Below, piece after piece: positions 1-8,652 of a stretch of 64,000 nucleotides of DNA. This stretch comes from Geothrix sp. SG200. Lineage in GTDB: Bacteria; Acidobacteriota; Holophagae; Holophagales; Holophagaceae. The notes beneath the pieces were generated by a model that saw only the letters and a list, made by a program, of their open reading frames with translations, searched no databases and was not told the origin of the DNA. Made by a program: the position numbers and the translations under genes. Position 1 is the first letter of the stretch, and each line of letters starts with the position of its first letter. The stretch is taken from NCBI RefSeq assembly GCF_022808935.1, contig NZ_JAKZFR010000002.1, positions 248,001 to 312,000 of the forward strand. Direction: 5' to 3'.

Positions 1-71
1 GCAGGATGGCCGCGGGGATGAATGGACGGAGTTTCATCCCCTCCAGACAATCATGAACCGGGATGGAACGC

Positions 72-102
72 AAAAACCCCGGAGGTCATCTCCGGGGTTT
101 TT
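72..102. terminator. Bidirectional intrinsic terminator
   Basis: A perfect 12-bp stem (72-83 pairing with 91-102) encloses a 7-nt loop and is flanked by A- and T-runs inside the stem, so it can work in both directions. It lies 37 bp past the stop of the minus-strand Cys-rich gene at 139-324. It may also end a plus-strand gene lying left of the window, since only short unassignable open frames are visible in bases 1-71. Confidence 0.85.
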
Positions 103-138
103 GGTGTCTCGGCCGAGCAATGGCGCTGAAACGATGGC

Positions 139-324
139 TCAGCCCTTCTTCGGCGCGGGGGCCTTCTCCTTGGCGCAGTCGGGGCAGCCCTTGCAGGAAG
201 CGGCCTTGTTCTTTTCGCAGCAGGCCATCCTGCAGCCTTTCTTGGGCTCGGGCTTCTTCTCCTCGGCGGCGTAGCCCGCCAGGGCGAAGGAGCTTACCAG
301 GGCCAGCACCAGCATCTTCTTCAT
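139..324 (-). CDS. Small exported Cys-rich protein (61 aa)
   Basis: The protein has a typical signal peptide (MKKMLVLALVSSFALAGYA) followed by a short lysine-, proline- and alanine-rich mature chain with six cysteines: one, a CC pair, then CKGC and a single C. The ATG at 324 is chosen because GGAG sits 8 nt upstream; a longer in-frame start at 357 lacks this and would bury the signal peptide. The mature part is only about 40 residues, with clustered thiols, which suggests metal binding or disulfides in the periplasm. No family is recognised and the function is unknown. It is followed by a strong terminator at 72-102. Confidence 0.75.
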   Translation of the reverse strand: MKKMLVLALVSSFALAGYAAEEKKPEPKKGCRMACCEKNKAASCKGCPDCAKEKAPAPKKG

Positions 325-403
325 TGAATTCTCCATCATCGCGGGACACGGCCCCACCGGAGCACCATAGCCGCACCCGGGGCATTGTCCAAATGAATTG
401 GAA

Positions 404-1300
404 TCAGTGCCCGAACAGGTTCTTCAGCACCATGGCGGCCATGGCGGGGTTGGCGCCCAGCCGGCGCTTCATGTAGGCGATGGCGAACTTCCAGTCCTCC
501 GCGAAGGGGACGTAAAGGCGCATGATCTGCCCGCGCTTCACGATCTCCTGCTGGATCTCCGAGCGGGGGACGCCCATCAGCATCTGGAACTCGTAGGCGT
601 CCTTCGCCACGCCCTTCTTGTCCAGGTGCTCGATGCAGCGCCGGATCAGGGGCTCGTCGTGGGTGGCGATCTCGGGATAGTGGCCATGATCCAGCAGCAG
701 CTGCACGTACTCGAAGAGCTTCTCCTTCATGTCGCGCTTGTCCTGCAGGGCGACCTCCGCGGGCTCCCTGTAGATGCCGATGCAGATGCGCACCTTGCAG
801 GGCTTGAGGTGGAGCGCCTTGATGTCCTCGCCGGTCCGGAAGAGGCGGCTCTGCAGCACGATCCCGAAGTTGTCGAACTCGTTCCGGATGGCCTTGAACA
901 TCCGCAGGGTGACATCCGTGAAGTGCCGGTCCTCCATGTCCAGGGTGATGTGGACCCCGTGCACGGCCGCCGCGGCCACGATGCGGCGGAGGTTCTCCTG
1001 GCAGTAGGCCTCGCTCTCGTTGATGCCGAGCTGCGTGGGCTTGAGGCTGATGCTGGCGTTGCGGCGATCCTTCACCGCCTCGATCATGCGGAAGTACACC
1101 TGGACGGTGGCTTCCACGTCCTCGCGCTTGAACACCTCCTCGCCCAGCAGGTCGAGGGTCGAGTAGAGCCCGGCCTTGGTGTGGATCTCGTCGACCTTGG
1201 CGATGCCACTGGCGATGCCCTTGCCCGCGCAGTACGGCGCGGCGAAGGTGCGAACCAGGCCACCCGGCATGAGGTCCAGAACGATGCGTTTCAGATCCAC
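404..1300 (-). CDS. putA: Proline dehydrogenase (monofunctional)
   Basis: A FAD-dependent proline dehydrogenase (PRODH) that oxidises L-proline to pyrroline-5-carboxylate, the first step of proline catabolism. At 298 residues it matches the short monofunctional type rather than the large PutA fusion. The beta/alpha-barrel is recognisable from SISLKPTQLGI, the HITLDMEDR strand, EIATHDEPL, and the C-terminal RLYVPFAEDWKFAIAYMKRR signature that binds substrate. The ATG at 1300 has GGGAGG upstream. The 164-bp gap before it contains an AT-rich patch (1358-1366) that could be the promoter -10. No P5C dehydrogenase is adjacent, so the second step must be encoded elsewhere. The symbol reflects function only. 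Confidence 0.88.
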   Translation of the reverse strand: MDLKRIVLDLMPGGLVRTFAAPYCAGKGIASGIAKVDEIHTKAGLYSTLDLLGEEVFKREDVEATVQVYFRMIEAVKDRRNASISLKPTQLGINESEAYCQENLRRIVAAAAVHGVHITLDMEDRHFTDVTLRMFKAIRNEFDNFGIVLQSRLFRTGEDIKALHLKPCKVRICIGIYREPAEVALQDKRDMKEKLFEYVQLLLDHGHYPEIATHDEPLIRRCIEHLDKKGVAKDAYEFQMLMGVPRSEIQQEIVKRGQIMRLYVPFAEDWKFAIAYMKRRLGANPAMAAMVLKNLFGH

Positions 1301-1426
1301 GGTGTTCCTCCCGTCATTCCTGCGTTTCCCGGCCCTTCGACACGACCGGACAGCCCTATAAATATACCGGTCTCCGCCCGCCGCCGGGCGTCCCGCGCCG
1401 CGACATGTGACCGGGGAGACAGCACG

Positions 1427-1458
1427 AAAAAGCCCGCGGACTTTGGATCCGCGGGCTT
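1427..1458 (-). terminator. Terminator of tRNA-Lys
   Basis: An 11-bp stem (1430-1440 with 1448-1458) is followed on the minus strand by a run of Ts. It starts only 7 bp beyond the CCA end of the tRNA-Lys gene, so it most likely ends that transcript. Confidence 0.8.
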
Positions 1459-1464
1459 CTGGTC

Positions 1465-1541
1465 TGGTGGTCCCTCCCGGACTCGAACCGGGGACCCTCT
1501 GATTAAGAGTCAGATGCTCTAACCAACTGAGCTAAGGGACC
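1465..1541 (-). tRNA. tRNA-Lys (anticodon CTT)
   Basis: A complete cloverleaf folds on the minus strand: acceptor arm GGTCCCT/AGGGACC, D arm GCTC/GAGC, anticodon stem TCTGA/TCAGA with loop CTCTTAA giving anticodon CTT, and T arm CCCGG-TTCGAGT-CCGGG. The discriminator is A and CCA is encoded (1465-1467). It reads AAG lysine codons. It stands alone between trpS and proline dehydrogenase and has its own terminator. Confidence 0.97.
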
Positions 1542-1604
1542 ACGAGCAAAAGAAAGTCTACCAGGATGGAACCGGAACGCAAGCGCTCGTTCCCCGCCCC
1601 ATTC

Positions 1605-2594
1605 CTAGAGGCTGGGCATCTTCATGGCCTGACGAACCTCCAGCATCGTCTCGGCGGCCACAGCGCGGGCCCGGGCGCTGCCGTCCTCCAGCACGGCTTC
1701 CAGGTCCGCCGGGCGGGCCAGAGAGGCCTCGATCTTCTCCCGCAGGGGCTCGATGCGCTGGATCATGGCCTCGGCCACCCGTTTCTTGCAGTCGAAGCAG
1801 CCGATTCCCGCCCGGCGGCACTCGGTGTTCACCATCTGCACGGTGGCATCGTCGCTGAAGAGCTTGTGGAAGTCGAAGACGGGACAGACGTCCGGGTTGC
1901 CCGGATCTGTCTTGCGGACGCGGGCGGGATCCGAGGCCATCTGGCGCGTGCACTTCTCGAGAATGGTCGCGTTGGTATCCCGTAAGTAGATGCAGTTCCC
2001 GTAGCTTTTGGACATCTTGCGGCCATCGAGGCCGGGCACCTTGGGTGTCGGGGTGAGCACGGCTTCGGGCTCGGGGAAGACCTCCTCCTTGTAGAGGAAG
2101 TTGAAGCGGCGGAGCACCTCGCGGGCCAGCTCGATGTGGAAGAGCTGGTCTTCGCCCACGGGCACCTTGCGGGCCTTGTAGAGGATGATGTCGGCGGTCA
2201 TGAGCAGGGGGTACCCCAGGAAGCCGTAGCTGCCGAGGTCCGCCACGGCGTTCTGCAGCTTCTCCTTGTAGGTGGGCACCCGCTCCAGCCAGGAGAGCGG
2301 CGTCACCATGGACAGGAGCAGATGCAGTTCGGCGTGCTCCTTCACCAGGCTCTGGACGAAGATGGTGGCCTTCTGCGGATCGAGGCCCGCCGCGAGGTAG
2401 GTGGCCGTCAGCTCCAGCGTGGCGGGCCAGATCTCCTCCACCGCCTCGTACTTCGACGTCAGCGCGTGCCAGTCCGCGATCATGTAGAAGGCCTCGCCCT
2501 GCCCCTGGAGCCGCGTGAAGTTGTCCAGGGCTCCCACCAGGTGGCCGATGTGCTGGGAGCCCGAGGGCTGGATGCCGGAAAGGATGCGTTGCAT
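1605..2594 (-). CDS. trpS: Tryptophanyl-tRNA synthetase
   Basis: A class I aminoacyl-tRNA synthetase that charges tRNA-Trp. The 329-residue length is normal for bacterial TrpRS. The HIGH signature is at residues 15-18 and KMSKS at 192-196, both parts of the ATP site, with the typical GYPLLMTADIILY segment between them. It is the last gene of the minus-strand run mltG-tlyA-S2P-trpS, starting 25 bp after the protease stop. Confidence 0.97.
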   Translation of the reverse strand: MQRILSGIQPSGSQHIGHLVGALDNFTRLQGQGEAFYMIADWHALTSKYEAVEEIWPATLELTATYLAAGLDPQKATIFVQSLVKEHAELHLLLSMVTPLSWLERVPTYKEKLQNAVADLGSYGFLGYPLLMTADIILYKARKVPVGEDQLFHIELAREVLRRFNFLYKEEVFPEPEAVLTPTPKVPGLDGRKMSKSYGNCIYLRDTNATILEKCTRQMASDPARVRKTDPGNPDVCPVFDFHKLFSDDATVQMVNTECRRAGIGCFDCKKRVAEAMIQRIEPLREKIEASLARPADLEAVLEDGSARARAVAAETMLEVRQAMKMPSL

Positions 2595-2618
2595 GAAAGC
2601 TCCGAGGGTGCGCGTGGA

Positions 2619-3368
2619 TCAGAAATGGAGGACGAGGCGGGCGACGAGTTCGATGCCGTAGAACACCAGCCCGAACACCGGGCCCAGGACGTAGCCCAGG
2701 AGGCCCGTCAGGGCCAGCACGATGAGGATGCCGCCCATCCAGGGTTGGACCCGGTCGAACTTCGGCAGCCAGCGCCAGGGCAGGAAACCCCTAAGGATGC
2801 CCGCGCCATCCAGCGGCCCCATGGGCAGCAGGTTGAAGAGGGCCAGGCCAATGTTGATGAGCACCAGGCGACCGAGCAGAGCCAGGAAGAGGGTCGTGGT
2901 CGTGCCCAGCTGAAGCACCTGGAGGCTCTCCACCTTGCCGGCCAGGAGCGACCGGGCGAAGACCCGGAACTCCATCTCAGGCACGGGTGCCACGCCCTTC
3001 ACCACCATGAGCATGATCCCCAGGAAGACCACGGCCTGGACCAGGTTGGAGGCAGGCCCGGCGCTGGCCACGAAGGCGTAGCCCACACGCTGGGTGAACC
3101 GGCGGGTCAGCTTGCGGGGATCCACGGGCACGGGCTTGGCCCAGCCAATGAACGGGAAGCCCGTGGCCATGCCCAGCAGGGGGAACACGAAGGTGCCCAG
3201 CAGGTCCATGTGGGCGAGCGGGTTCAGCGTCATCCGGCCCAGGCGCGCCGCCGTGTCGTCCTCCAACAGGTAGGCCGCCGTGGCGTGGCTGGCCTCGTGC
3301 ACGCTCAGGCTGAAGAGGAGGGCCACATAGCTGACGAGGATGGTGGGGATGGAAAGGCTGTCGAACAC
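2619..3368 (-). CDS. Site-2 protease family (M50) membrane metalloprotease
   Basis: An integral-membrane zinc protease of the S2P/M50 family, about 249 residues with several hydrophobic helices. The HExxH zinc motif is HEASH at residues 24-28 and the third ligand is in GPLDG (D187), preceded by NLLP. There is no PDZ domain, so it is the short FPS-type rather than RseP. The GTG start at 3368 is preferred because GGAG lies 6 nt upstream and the first helix follows directly; the longer open frame runs into tlyA. The substrate is unknown; short members of this family have been linked to cleavage of membrane-tethered regulators. Confidence 0.87.
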   Translation of the reverse strand: MFDSLSIPTILVSYVALLFSLSVHEASHATAAYLLEDDTAARLGRMTLNPLAHMDLLGTFVFPLLGMATGFPFIGWAKPVPVDPRKLTRRFTQRVGYAFVASAGPASNLVQAVVFLGIMLMVVKGVAPVPEMEFRVFARSLLAGKVESLQVLQLGTTTTLFLALLGRLVLINIGLALFNLLPMGPLDGAGILRGFLPWRWLPKFDRVQPWMGGILIVLALTGLLGYVLGPVFGLVFYGIELVARLVLHF

Positions 3369-3405
3369 CTGGGCTCCGGCAATCCCCCAGTGTACAAGCT
3401 GCGGC

Positions 3406-4185
3406 TCAGAGCCCCAAAGCGGCCAGGGCGCGACCGAGGTCCCCGGCGGTGGCGCCCAGGCCCAGCCGCAGGAGGAACTCCGTGTTGCCCTCCCCCCCCT
3501 TGATGGGGCTTTCGGCCAGATCCAGCGGTCGCAGGTCGGTGCCAGCGAAGAAGGCCCAGGTCTCCTCCAGCACGCGACGGTGGACGGCGGGATCGCGGAC
3601 GATGCCCCCGGCGCCCACGTCATCGCGGCCCGCCTCGAACTGGGGCTTTACCAGCAGCACCGCCTCCGCGCCGGGCTCGAGGCTCGGCAGCACCGGCGGG
3701 ATGGCGAGCCTCAGGGAGATGAAGCTCAGGTCCGCCACGAGGAGGCTGCAGCGCTCGGGGATGGCGGCGGGATCCCAGGTGCGGAGGTTCACCTGCTCCA
3801 TGGACACCACCCGCGGATCGCTGCGGAGCTTCCAGTGGAGCTGGTTGGTGCCCACGTCGACGGCGTAGACCCTGACCGCACCCCGCTGGAGCAGGCAGTC
3901 CGTGAAGCCGCCCGTGCTGGCGCCGGCATCGAAGCAGATCCTCCCGGCGGGGTCGATGCCCCAGCGGTCCAGGGCCCCGGCCAGCTTGAGCCCGCCCCGG
4001 CTCACGTAGGGGAGGGCCTCGCCTCGCAGCCGGATGGCGGCGGCCTCATCCACGGCCGTGCCCGCCTTGGTGACGGGCCGGTCTTCCACCAGCACGTCGC
4101 CCGCGAGGATGCGGGCCTGGGCCTTGGCGCGGGTCTCGCACAGGCCGCGCTGCACGAGGAGCTGGTCCAGCCGGACCTTAGCCAC
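3406..4185 (-). CDS. tlyA: TlyA-family rRNA 2'-O-methyltransferase
   Basis: Contains an N-terminal S4 RNA-binding domain (residues about 3-60, starting KVRLDQLLVQRGLCETRAKA) followed by an FtsJ-type SAM methyltransferase domain with GASTGGFTDCLL and VDVGTNQLHW. In characterised homologs it methylates ribosomal RNA riboses; the older name is hemolysin A. The GTG at 4185 gives a 259-residue protein of normal size and overlaps the mltG stop by 8 nt, with AAGG upstream, so translational coupling is likely. An ATG at 4233 would add an unconserved leader lying inside mltG. Confidence 0.88.
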   Translation of the reverse strand: MAKVRLDQLLVQRGLCETRAKAQARILAGDVLVEDRPVTKAGTAVDEAAAIRLRGEALPYVSRGGLKLAGALDRWGIDPAGRICFDAGASTGGFTDCLLQRGAVRVYAVDVGTNQLHWKLRSDPRVVSMEQVNLRTWDPAAIPERCSLLVADLSFISLRLAIPPVLPSLEPGAEAVLLVKPQFEAGRDDVGAGGIVRDPAVHRRVLEETWAFFAGTDLRPLDLAESPIKGGEGNTEFLLRLGLGATAGDLGRALAALGL

Positions 4186-5194
4186 GAGTCGCCTTCTTCT
4201 GCCGGGCCAGTTCCTTGCGGTAGGTACCCACATTCCGGTTGTGGTCGCGCAGGTTCCCCGCGAAGCTGTGGCCGCCTCTTCCCGTAGCCACGAAATAGAG
4301 GTCCTTGCCGGAGAGCGGCTCCCTTGCCGCCGCGATGGCCGAGGGGCTAGGAACGGCGATGGGCGTGGGCGGCAGGCCCTTCACGGTGTAGGTGTTGAAG
4401 CGACTGGGCCGGCGGATGTCCTCCGGCGTGGGCGCGGTGAAGCGCAGGTCGCCGGCCATCCACCGGGCATAGAGGCTGGTGGGATCGCACTGCAGGCGCA
4501 TGCCGATCTTCAACCGCTTCAGGTAGACGCCCGCCACCTTGGGCTGTTCCTCCGGCAGCTTCGTCTCCTTCTCCACCAGGCTCGCCAGGATCAGGGTCTC
4601 GTAGGGCGGCAGCGCCCCGCCATCAAGCCTGGGACGGATCTGGGTCCGGAAGGCCTCCACCAGCATGAGCATGATCTCCTCCGGCTCCATGGCGTGGTGC
4701 AGCTTGTAGGTGGCCGGCGCGACAAGACCTTCCAGGCTTTCGGCATCCTCGAATCCGGCGGTGCGGGCAAGCCGGGGGCTCTTCCACAGGGTCCAGAAGA
4801 CCTCCTCGGGCACGAAGTCCTTGAGGCGCTTCTGCACGGCCCAGGCGTGGGCCCCCTCGGGGATGGACACGGGGGTGAAGTGGATCTCCGCCCGGCGCAG
4901 CTTCCCCGTGACGTCCGACAGGCTGGCCCGGGGCTCGAACGTGTACTCGCCGCGGATGAGCTGGAGCTTCCGGGCCCGGGCCCAGAGCTTGAAGAGCGAG
5001 GCGGACCGGATGACCCCGTCCCGCTCCAGCTGGTCGGCGATCTGATTGATGTTGGCGCCCTTCTTCACCAGTACGGTGGCCTCCTGTCGTAGGGGCCCCT
5101 GGCCCTTCCAGGCCCACCAGCCGCCCGCCACCGGAGCCGCGGCCAGGATGAGGATGGCCAGGAAGAGCCGGAGGGACATGGAAGATCGCGCCAT
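4178..5194 (-). CDS. mltG: Endolytic murein transglycosylase MltG
   Basis: A membrane-anchored lytic transglycosylase (YceG family, 338 residues) that cleaves nascent peptidoglycan glycan strands and may set their length. One N-terminal membrane helix (residues 7-28) is followed by a LysM-like region (about 40-85) and the catalytic domain with ASLVEKET, where the conserved glutamate is E208. The ATG at 5194 has GGAGG 6 nt upstream; the frame stays open far upstream but only as an antisense shadow of the permease gene. It heads the minus-strand operon with tlyA, the S2P protease and trpS, and is divergent from the permease. Confidence 0.93.
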   Translation of the reverse strand: MARSSMSLRLFLAILILAAAPVAGGWWAWKGQGPLRQEATVLVKKGANINQIADQLERDGVIRSASLFKLWARARKLQLIRGEYTFEPRASLSDVTGKLRRAEIHFTPVSIPEGAHAWAVQKRLKDFVPEEVFWTLWKSPRLARTAGFEDAESLEGLVAPATYKLHHAMEPEEIMLMLVEAFRTQIRPRLDGGALPPYETLILASLVEKETKLPEEQPKVAGVYLKRLKIGMRLQCDPTSLYARWMAGDLRFTAPTPEDIRRPSRFNTYTVKGLPPTPIAVPSPSAIAAAREPLSGKDLYFVATGRGGHSFAGNLRDHNRNVGTYRKELARQKKATRG

Positions 5195-5242
5195 GCCTCC
5201 AGAATGCCGTGATAGCGTGGATCCATCCACCCAAGGAACCCA

Positions 5243-6673
5243 ATGAGCGCCCCCGGCTACCGCCGCCACGTCGGATTGTTCTCGGCCACCATGCTCATCG
5301 CCGGCTCGATGATCGGCTCGGGCGTGTTTATCGTCGCCGCTGACATGGTGCGAACGGGGGGCTCGGGGGGCTTCCTGCTGGCGGCATGGGGGCTCACGGC
5401 CCTTCTGACCTTGTTCGCCGCCCTCAGCTACGGCGAGCTGGCGGGGATGTTCCCCCAGGCCGGCGGCCAGTACACCTACCTGCGCGAGACCTACGGCCCC
5501 GCCGTGGGCTTCCTCTACGGCTGGACCTTCTTCGTGGTCATCGAGTGCGGCACCATCGCCGCCGTGGCCGTGGGTTTCGGGAAGTACCTGGGCAGCTTCC
5601 TGCCCGCGGTCACCGACTCGGCCTGGATCGGGCCCCACCTGGACGTGCCCCTGATGAAGGTCACCCACGCCATCGCCGTGGGGCCCTACCACCTGGGCCT
5701 CACGCCTTCCCGGCTGTCCGGCATCGCCGTGGTGCTGCTGCTGAGCGCCGTGAACCTCTACGGCGTGAAGCTGGGCTCCCGCATCCAGGATCTCTTCACT
5801 GTGGCCAAGATCGGCGGCCTTGCGGCCCTGGTGCTGCTGGGCCTGCTGCTGAAGCCCGCCGTGGCCCCTTCCCAGGCCCCCTTCGTCGCCGGAGACAGCG
5901 CCGCCCTGCCCTTCCTCACGGCCCTCCTGGTGGTGCAGACCGGCAGCCTCTTCTCCGCGGACGCCTGGAACGCCATCACCTTCATCGCCGGAGAGGTGAA
6001 GGAGCCGAGGCGGACCATCCCCTACGCCCTGCTCGTGGGCACCACGCTGGTCTGCGGCCTCTACATCCTGGCCAACGCGGCCTACCTGCGGGTGCTCGGC
6101 CCCGCGGGCATCGCCCACGCCCCCCAGGACCGCGTGGGCAGCGCTGCCCTCCAGGCCCTGCTGGGCAGCGGCGGCGGACTCATCATGGCCGGCAGCATCC
6201 TGATCTCGATGTTCGGCTGCCTGAACGGGCTCATCCTCTCCGGCGCGCGCGTCTACCAGCGCATGGCGGAGGACGGCCTGTTCTATCCGAAGGCGGCCAC
6301 CCTCAACGAGCACGGGGTTCCGGGCTTCGGCCTGTGGATCCAGGCGCTCTGGACCTGCGGGCTCACCCTCACGGGCACCTACGGCCAGCTGCTGGACTTT
6401 GTGATGCTGCCCACGATCCTCTTCTACGTCCTGGCCGTGGGCGGGATCTTCCTCCTGCGCTGGCGGCGGCCCGACCTGGAGCGGCCCGTGAAGGTCTGGG
6501 GCTACCCCTTCGTTCCGGGGCTGTACCTGTTCGGCGCCATCGCCATCATCGGCGCCCTGTTCATCCACCGTCCCAGCTATTCCTGGCCTGGCCTGGCCCT
6601 GGTGGCCCTGGGCTGGCCGGTCTACCTCGCCGTGAAGCCCCGCGCCGCGGCCCCTGAAGGGAGTCTCCCATGA
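5243..6673 (+). CDS. APC-family amino acid permease
   Basis: A 476-residue polytopic membrane protein with about 12 hydrophobic helices. It opens with the conserved APC helix-1 motif (IAGSMIGSGVFI) and continues with YGELAGMFPQAGGQYTYLRE, typical of LAT-like transporters. It likely imports an amino acid by cation symport or exchange. The start ATG at 5243 has AAGGA upstream. Its stop overlaps the start of the saccharopine-dehydrogenase-like gene (ATGA), so the two are probably co-translated and may handle the same substrate, but the sequence does not fix which amino acid. Confidence 0.9.
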   Translation: MSAPGYRRHVGLFSATMLIAGSMIGSGVFIVAADMVRTGGSGGFLLAAWGLTALLTLFAALSYGELAGMFPQAGGQYTYLRETYGPAVGFLYGWTFFVVIECGTIAAVAVGFGKYLGSFLPAVTDSAWIGPHLDVPLMKVTHAIAVGPYHLGLTPSRLSGIAVVLLLSAVNLYGVKLGSRIQDLFTVAKIGGLAALVLLGLLLKPAVAPSQAPFVAGDSAALPFLTALLVVQTGSLFSADAWNAITFIAGEVKEPRRTIPYALLVGTTLVCGLYILANAAYLRVLGPAGIAHAPQDRVGSAALQALLGSGGGLIMAGSILISMFGCLNGLILSGARVYQRMAEDGLFYPKAATLNEHGVPGFGLWIQALWTCGLTLTGTYGQLLDFVMLPTILFYVLAVGGIFLLRWRRPDLERPVKVWGYPFVPGLYLFGAIAIIGALFIHRPSYSWPGLALVALGWPVYLAVKPRAAAPEGSLP

Positions 6674-7791
6674 CCCATGTCGTCGTTCTCGGAGCGGGCC
6701 GCGTCGGCGGCGCCATGGCCAAGGATCTCGCCCCGGATTTCAAGGTCACCGTGGCCGACCGCTCCGAAGCGGCCCTGGCCCGCATGCGCGGGGCGGGACT
6801 GGCCGCGCGCCCCGCAGATCTGGCCACGCCGGCCGGCGTGAAGGCTGCGGTGGCGGACGCGGAACTGGTGGTGGGTGCCGTGCCCGGCTTCATGGGCTTC
6901 GCCACGGCCCGCGCGGTGCTCGAGGCCGGCAAGCCACTGGTGGACATCTCCTTCTTCGACGAGGACTGCTTCGAGCTGGACGCCCTGGCGAAGGCAAAGG
7001 GCCTCACCGCCATCGTGGACTGCGGCGTGGCGCCGGGTTGCGGGAACATCATCCTGGGCGACACCGCTCGGCAGTGGGACCATGTGGACGCCTTCGAGTG
7101 CCTGGTGGGCGGCCTGCCTGTCGTGCGGAGCTGGCCCTTTGAATACAAAGCGGGATTCAGCCCCATCGATGTCATCGAGGAGTACACCCGGCCCGCCCGC
7201 TACGTGAAGGACGGCCATACGGTGACGCTGCCCGCGCTCTCGGAGCCGGAGCTGCTGGACTTCGAGGGCCTGGGCACCCTGGAGTCCTTCAACACCGACG
7301 GGCTGCGCAGCCTCATCCGAAGCTTCCCCCAGGTGCCGGACATGAAGGAGAAGACGCTCCGCTACCCCGGCCACATCGAGAAGATGCGCATGCTGCGGGA
7401 ATCCGGTTTCTTCCGGAAGGAGAAGCTCCAGGTGGCCGGCGTGGAGATCAGCCCGCTCGACCTGACCACCGCCCTGCTCTTCCCCATGTGGTTCATGGAG
7501 GAGGGCGACGAGGACTTCACGATCATGCGGGTCACCGTCTCCGGCCTCAAGGACGGCCAGCGCATGCGCCGGGAGCTGAACCTGCTCGACCGCTACGATC
7601 CCGTCACAAAGACCACCTCCATGGCCCGGACCACCGGCTACACCTGCACCGCCGCCGTCCGCCTCCTCGCCAGCGGCGGCTATTCGCACCAGGGCGTCAA
7701 CCCGCCGGAATTCCTGGGCCAGGAGCCCGGCGCCTGGGACTTCATCCGGGGAGAACTCGCCAAGCGCGGCGTGGTGTTCACTGAATCCTGA
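6670..7791 (+). CDS. Saccharopine dehydrogenase-like oxidoreductase
   Basis: A 373-residue NAD(P)-dependent enzyme with an N-terminal Rossmann fold (VVVLGAGRVGGAMA, residues 4-17) and the catalytic domain of the saccharopine dehydrogenase / lysine 6-dehydrogenase group (VDISFFDED, VDCGVAPGCGN, then GLPVVRSWPFEYK). Members act on lysine or related amino acids at the epsilon or alpha amino group. The ATGA overlap with the upstream amino-acid permease supports uptake plus oxidation of one amino acid; lysine is the natural guess, not proven. Its stop directly abuts the stop of the convergent rapZ-like gene. Confidence 0.85.
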   Translation: MTHVVVLGAGRVGGAMAKDLAPDFKVTVADRSEAALARMRGAGLAARPADLATPAGVKAAVADAELVVGAVPGFMGFATARAVLEAGKPLVDISFFDEDCFELDALAKAKGLTAIVDCGVAPGCGNIILGDTARQWDHVDAFECLVGGLPVVRSWPFEYKAGFSPIDVIEEYTRPARYVKDGHTVTLPALSEPELLDFEGLGTLESFNTDGLRSLIRSFPQVPDMKEKTLRYPGHIEKMRMLRESGFFRKEKLQVAGVEISPLDLTTALLFPMWFMEEGDEDFTIMRVTVSGLKDGQRMRRELNLLDRYDPVTKTTSMARTTGYTCTAAVRLLASGGYSHQGVNPPEFLGQEPGAWDFIRGELAKRGVVFTES

Positions 7792-8643
7792 TCAGCCGTT
7801 CAGCTCCCGGTGCCGCACCGTGAGGGCGGCCACATCGTTCCGGAGCCGGTGGGCGAGCAGTTCCACCAGGGCCACGGAGCGGTGCTGGCCGCCGGTGCAC
7901 CCGATGGCCAGGGTGTGGTAGGCGCGGCCCTCCTGCCGCACCAGGGGCAGGGACCAGCGCAGCCACGACTCGGCCCGCTCCAGGAACTCCCGGAAGTCCG
8001 GTGATTCCAGCAGGTATTCCTGCACGGCGGAATCGCACCCCGTAAGGGGCTTGAGGGCTTCGACATAGTAGGGGTTGGGCAGGAAGCGGGCGTCCAGCAC
8101 GACGTCCGCATCCGCCGGCACGCCCTTCTTGAACCCGAAGCTGAGGAGCCGGACCGCCGTGCCCCGGGTCGGCAGCTGGGGCACCAGGGTCGCGATGCGC
8201 TGGCGCAGGTCTGCCAGGCTCAGACCCGTGGTGTCGAGGATGGTGGTGGCCAGGGCGCGGATCGGGGCCAGCAGCTCCCGCTCCCGCTGGATGCCTTCGC
8301 CCGCGGAGCCCAGCAAGGCGAGGTGGTGGGGTCGCCGGGTTTCGGAGTACCGGCGCAGCAGTACGCTGTCGTCCGCCTCCACGAAGACCACCTGCACCGG
8401 AACCTGGCTGGCGGCCAGCCGCTCCAGCAGGGGACCGAACGCCTGCGCGAAGTCCGCCTGGCGGCTGTCCATCCCCACCACCAGCCGCTCCCGGCCGGGC
8501 CGGAGCTTCGACTCCAGCTCGATCAGGGGTTCCAGGAGCCGGGGCGGGACGTTGTCCAGGGCCGTGCAGCCGCTGTCCTCCAGCGCGCCCAGCACCGAGT
8601 GGCGGCCGGCGCCGGAGAGTCCCGTGACAACGATGAGTTCCAT
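7792..8643 (-). CDS. rapZ: RapZ/YvcJ-family RNase adapter or nucleotide-binding protein
   Basis: A 283-residue member of the RapZ (YvcJ) family. The N-terminal kinase-like half carries GLEDxGxxxxDN-type features (ALEDSGCTALDNVPPRLL) and the C-terminal half has the conserved NPYYVEALKPLTG and GCTGGQHRSV motifs that in E. coli RapZ form the RNA- and metabolite-binding domain. The P-loop is degenerate: residues 8-15 read GLSGAGRH, so the invariant lysine and following Ser/Thr are replaced by Arg and His. Nucleotide binding is therefore doubtful, while the C-terminal domain looks intact. It lies downstream of secA, separated by a repeat-armed terminator. Confidence 0.88.
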   Translation of the reverse strand: MELIVVTGLSGAGRHSVLGALEDSGCTALDNVPPRLLEPLIELESKLRPGRERLVVGMDSRQADFAQAFGPLLERLAASQVPVQVVFVEADDSVLLRRYSETRRPHHLALLGSAGEGIQRERELLAPIRALATTILDTTGLSLADLRQRIATLVPQLPTRGTAVRLLSFGFKKGVPADADVVLDARFLPNPYYVEALKPLTGCDSAVQEYLLESPDFREFLERAESWLRWSLPLVRQEGRAYHTLAIGCTGGQHRSVALVELLAHRLRNDVAALTVRHRELNG

Positions 8644-8652
8644 GGACTAGAA

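Noticed and set aside
1-71. C-terminal end of a gene from the left of the window
   Set aside because: Short open frames run in from the edge and stop at 19-21 or 54-56, but there is too little sequence to support a call.
2136-3503. A 455-residue plus-strand frame across trpS, the protease and tlyA
   Set aside because: It spans three confident minus-strand genes and has no domain; GC-driven shadow.
5195-6568. Upstream extension of mltG on the minus strand
   Set aside because: It lies antisense to the permease gene, is composed of low-complexity His/Gln/Glu-rich sequence, and the ATG at 5194 has GGAGG and a proper membrane helix.
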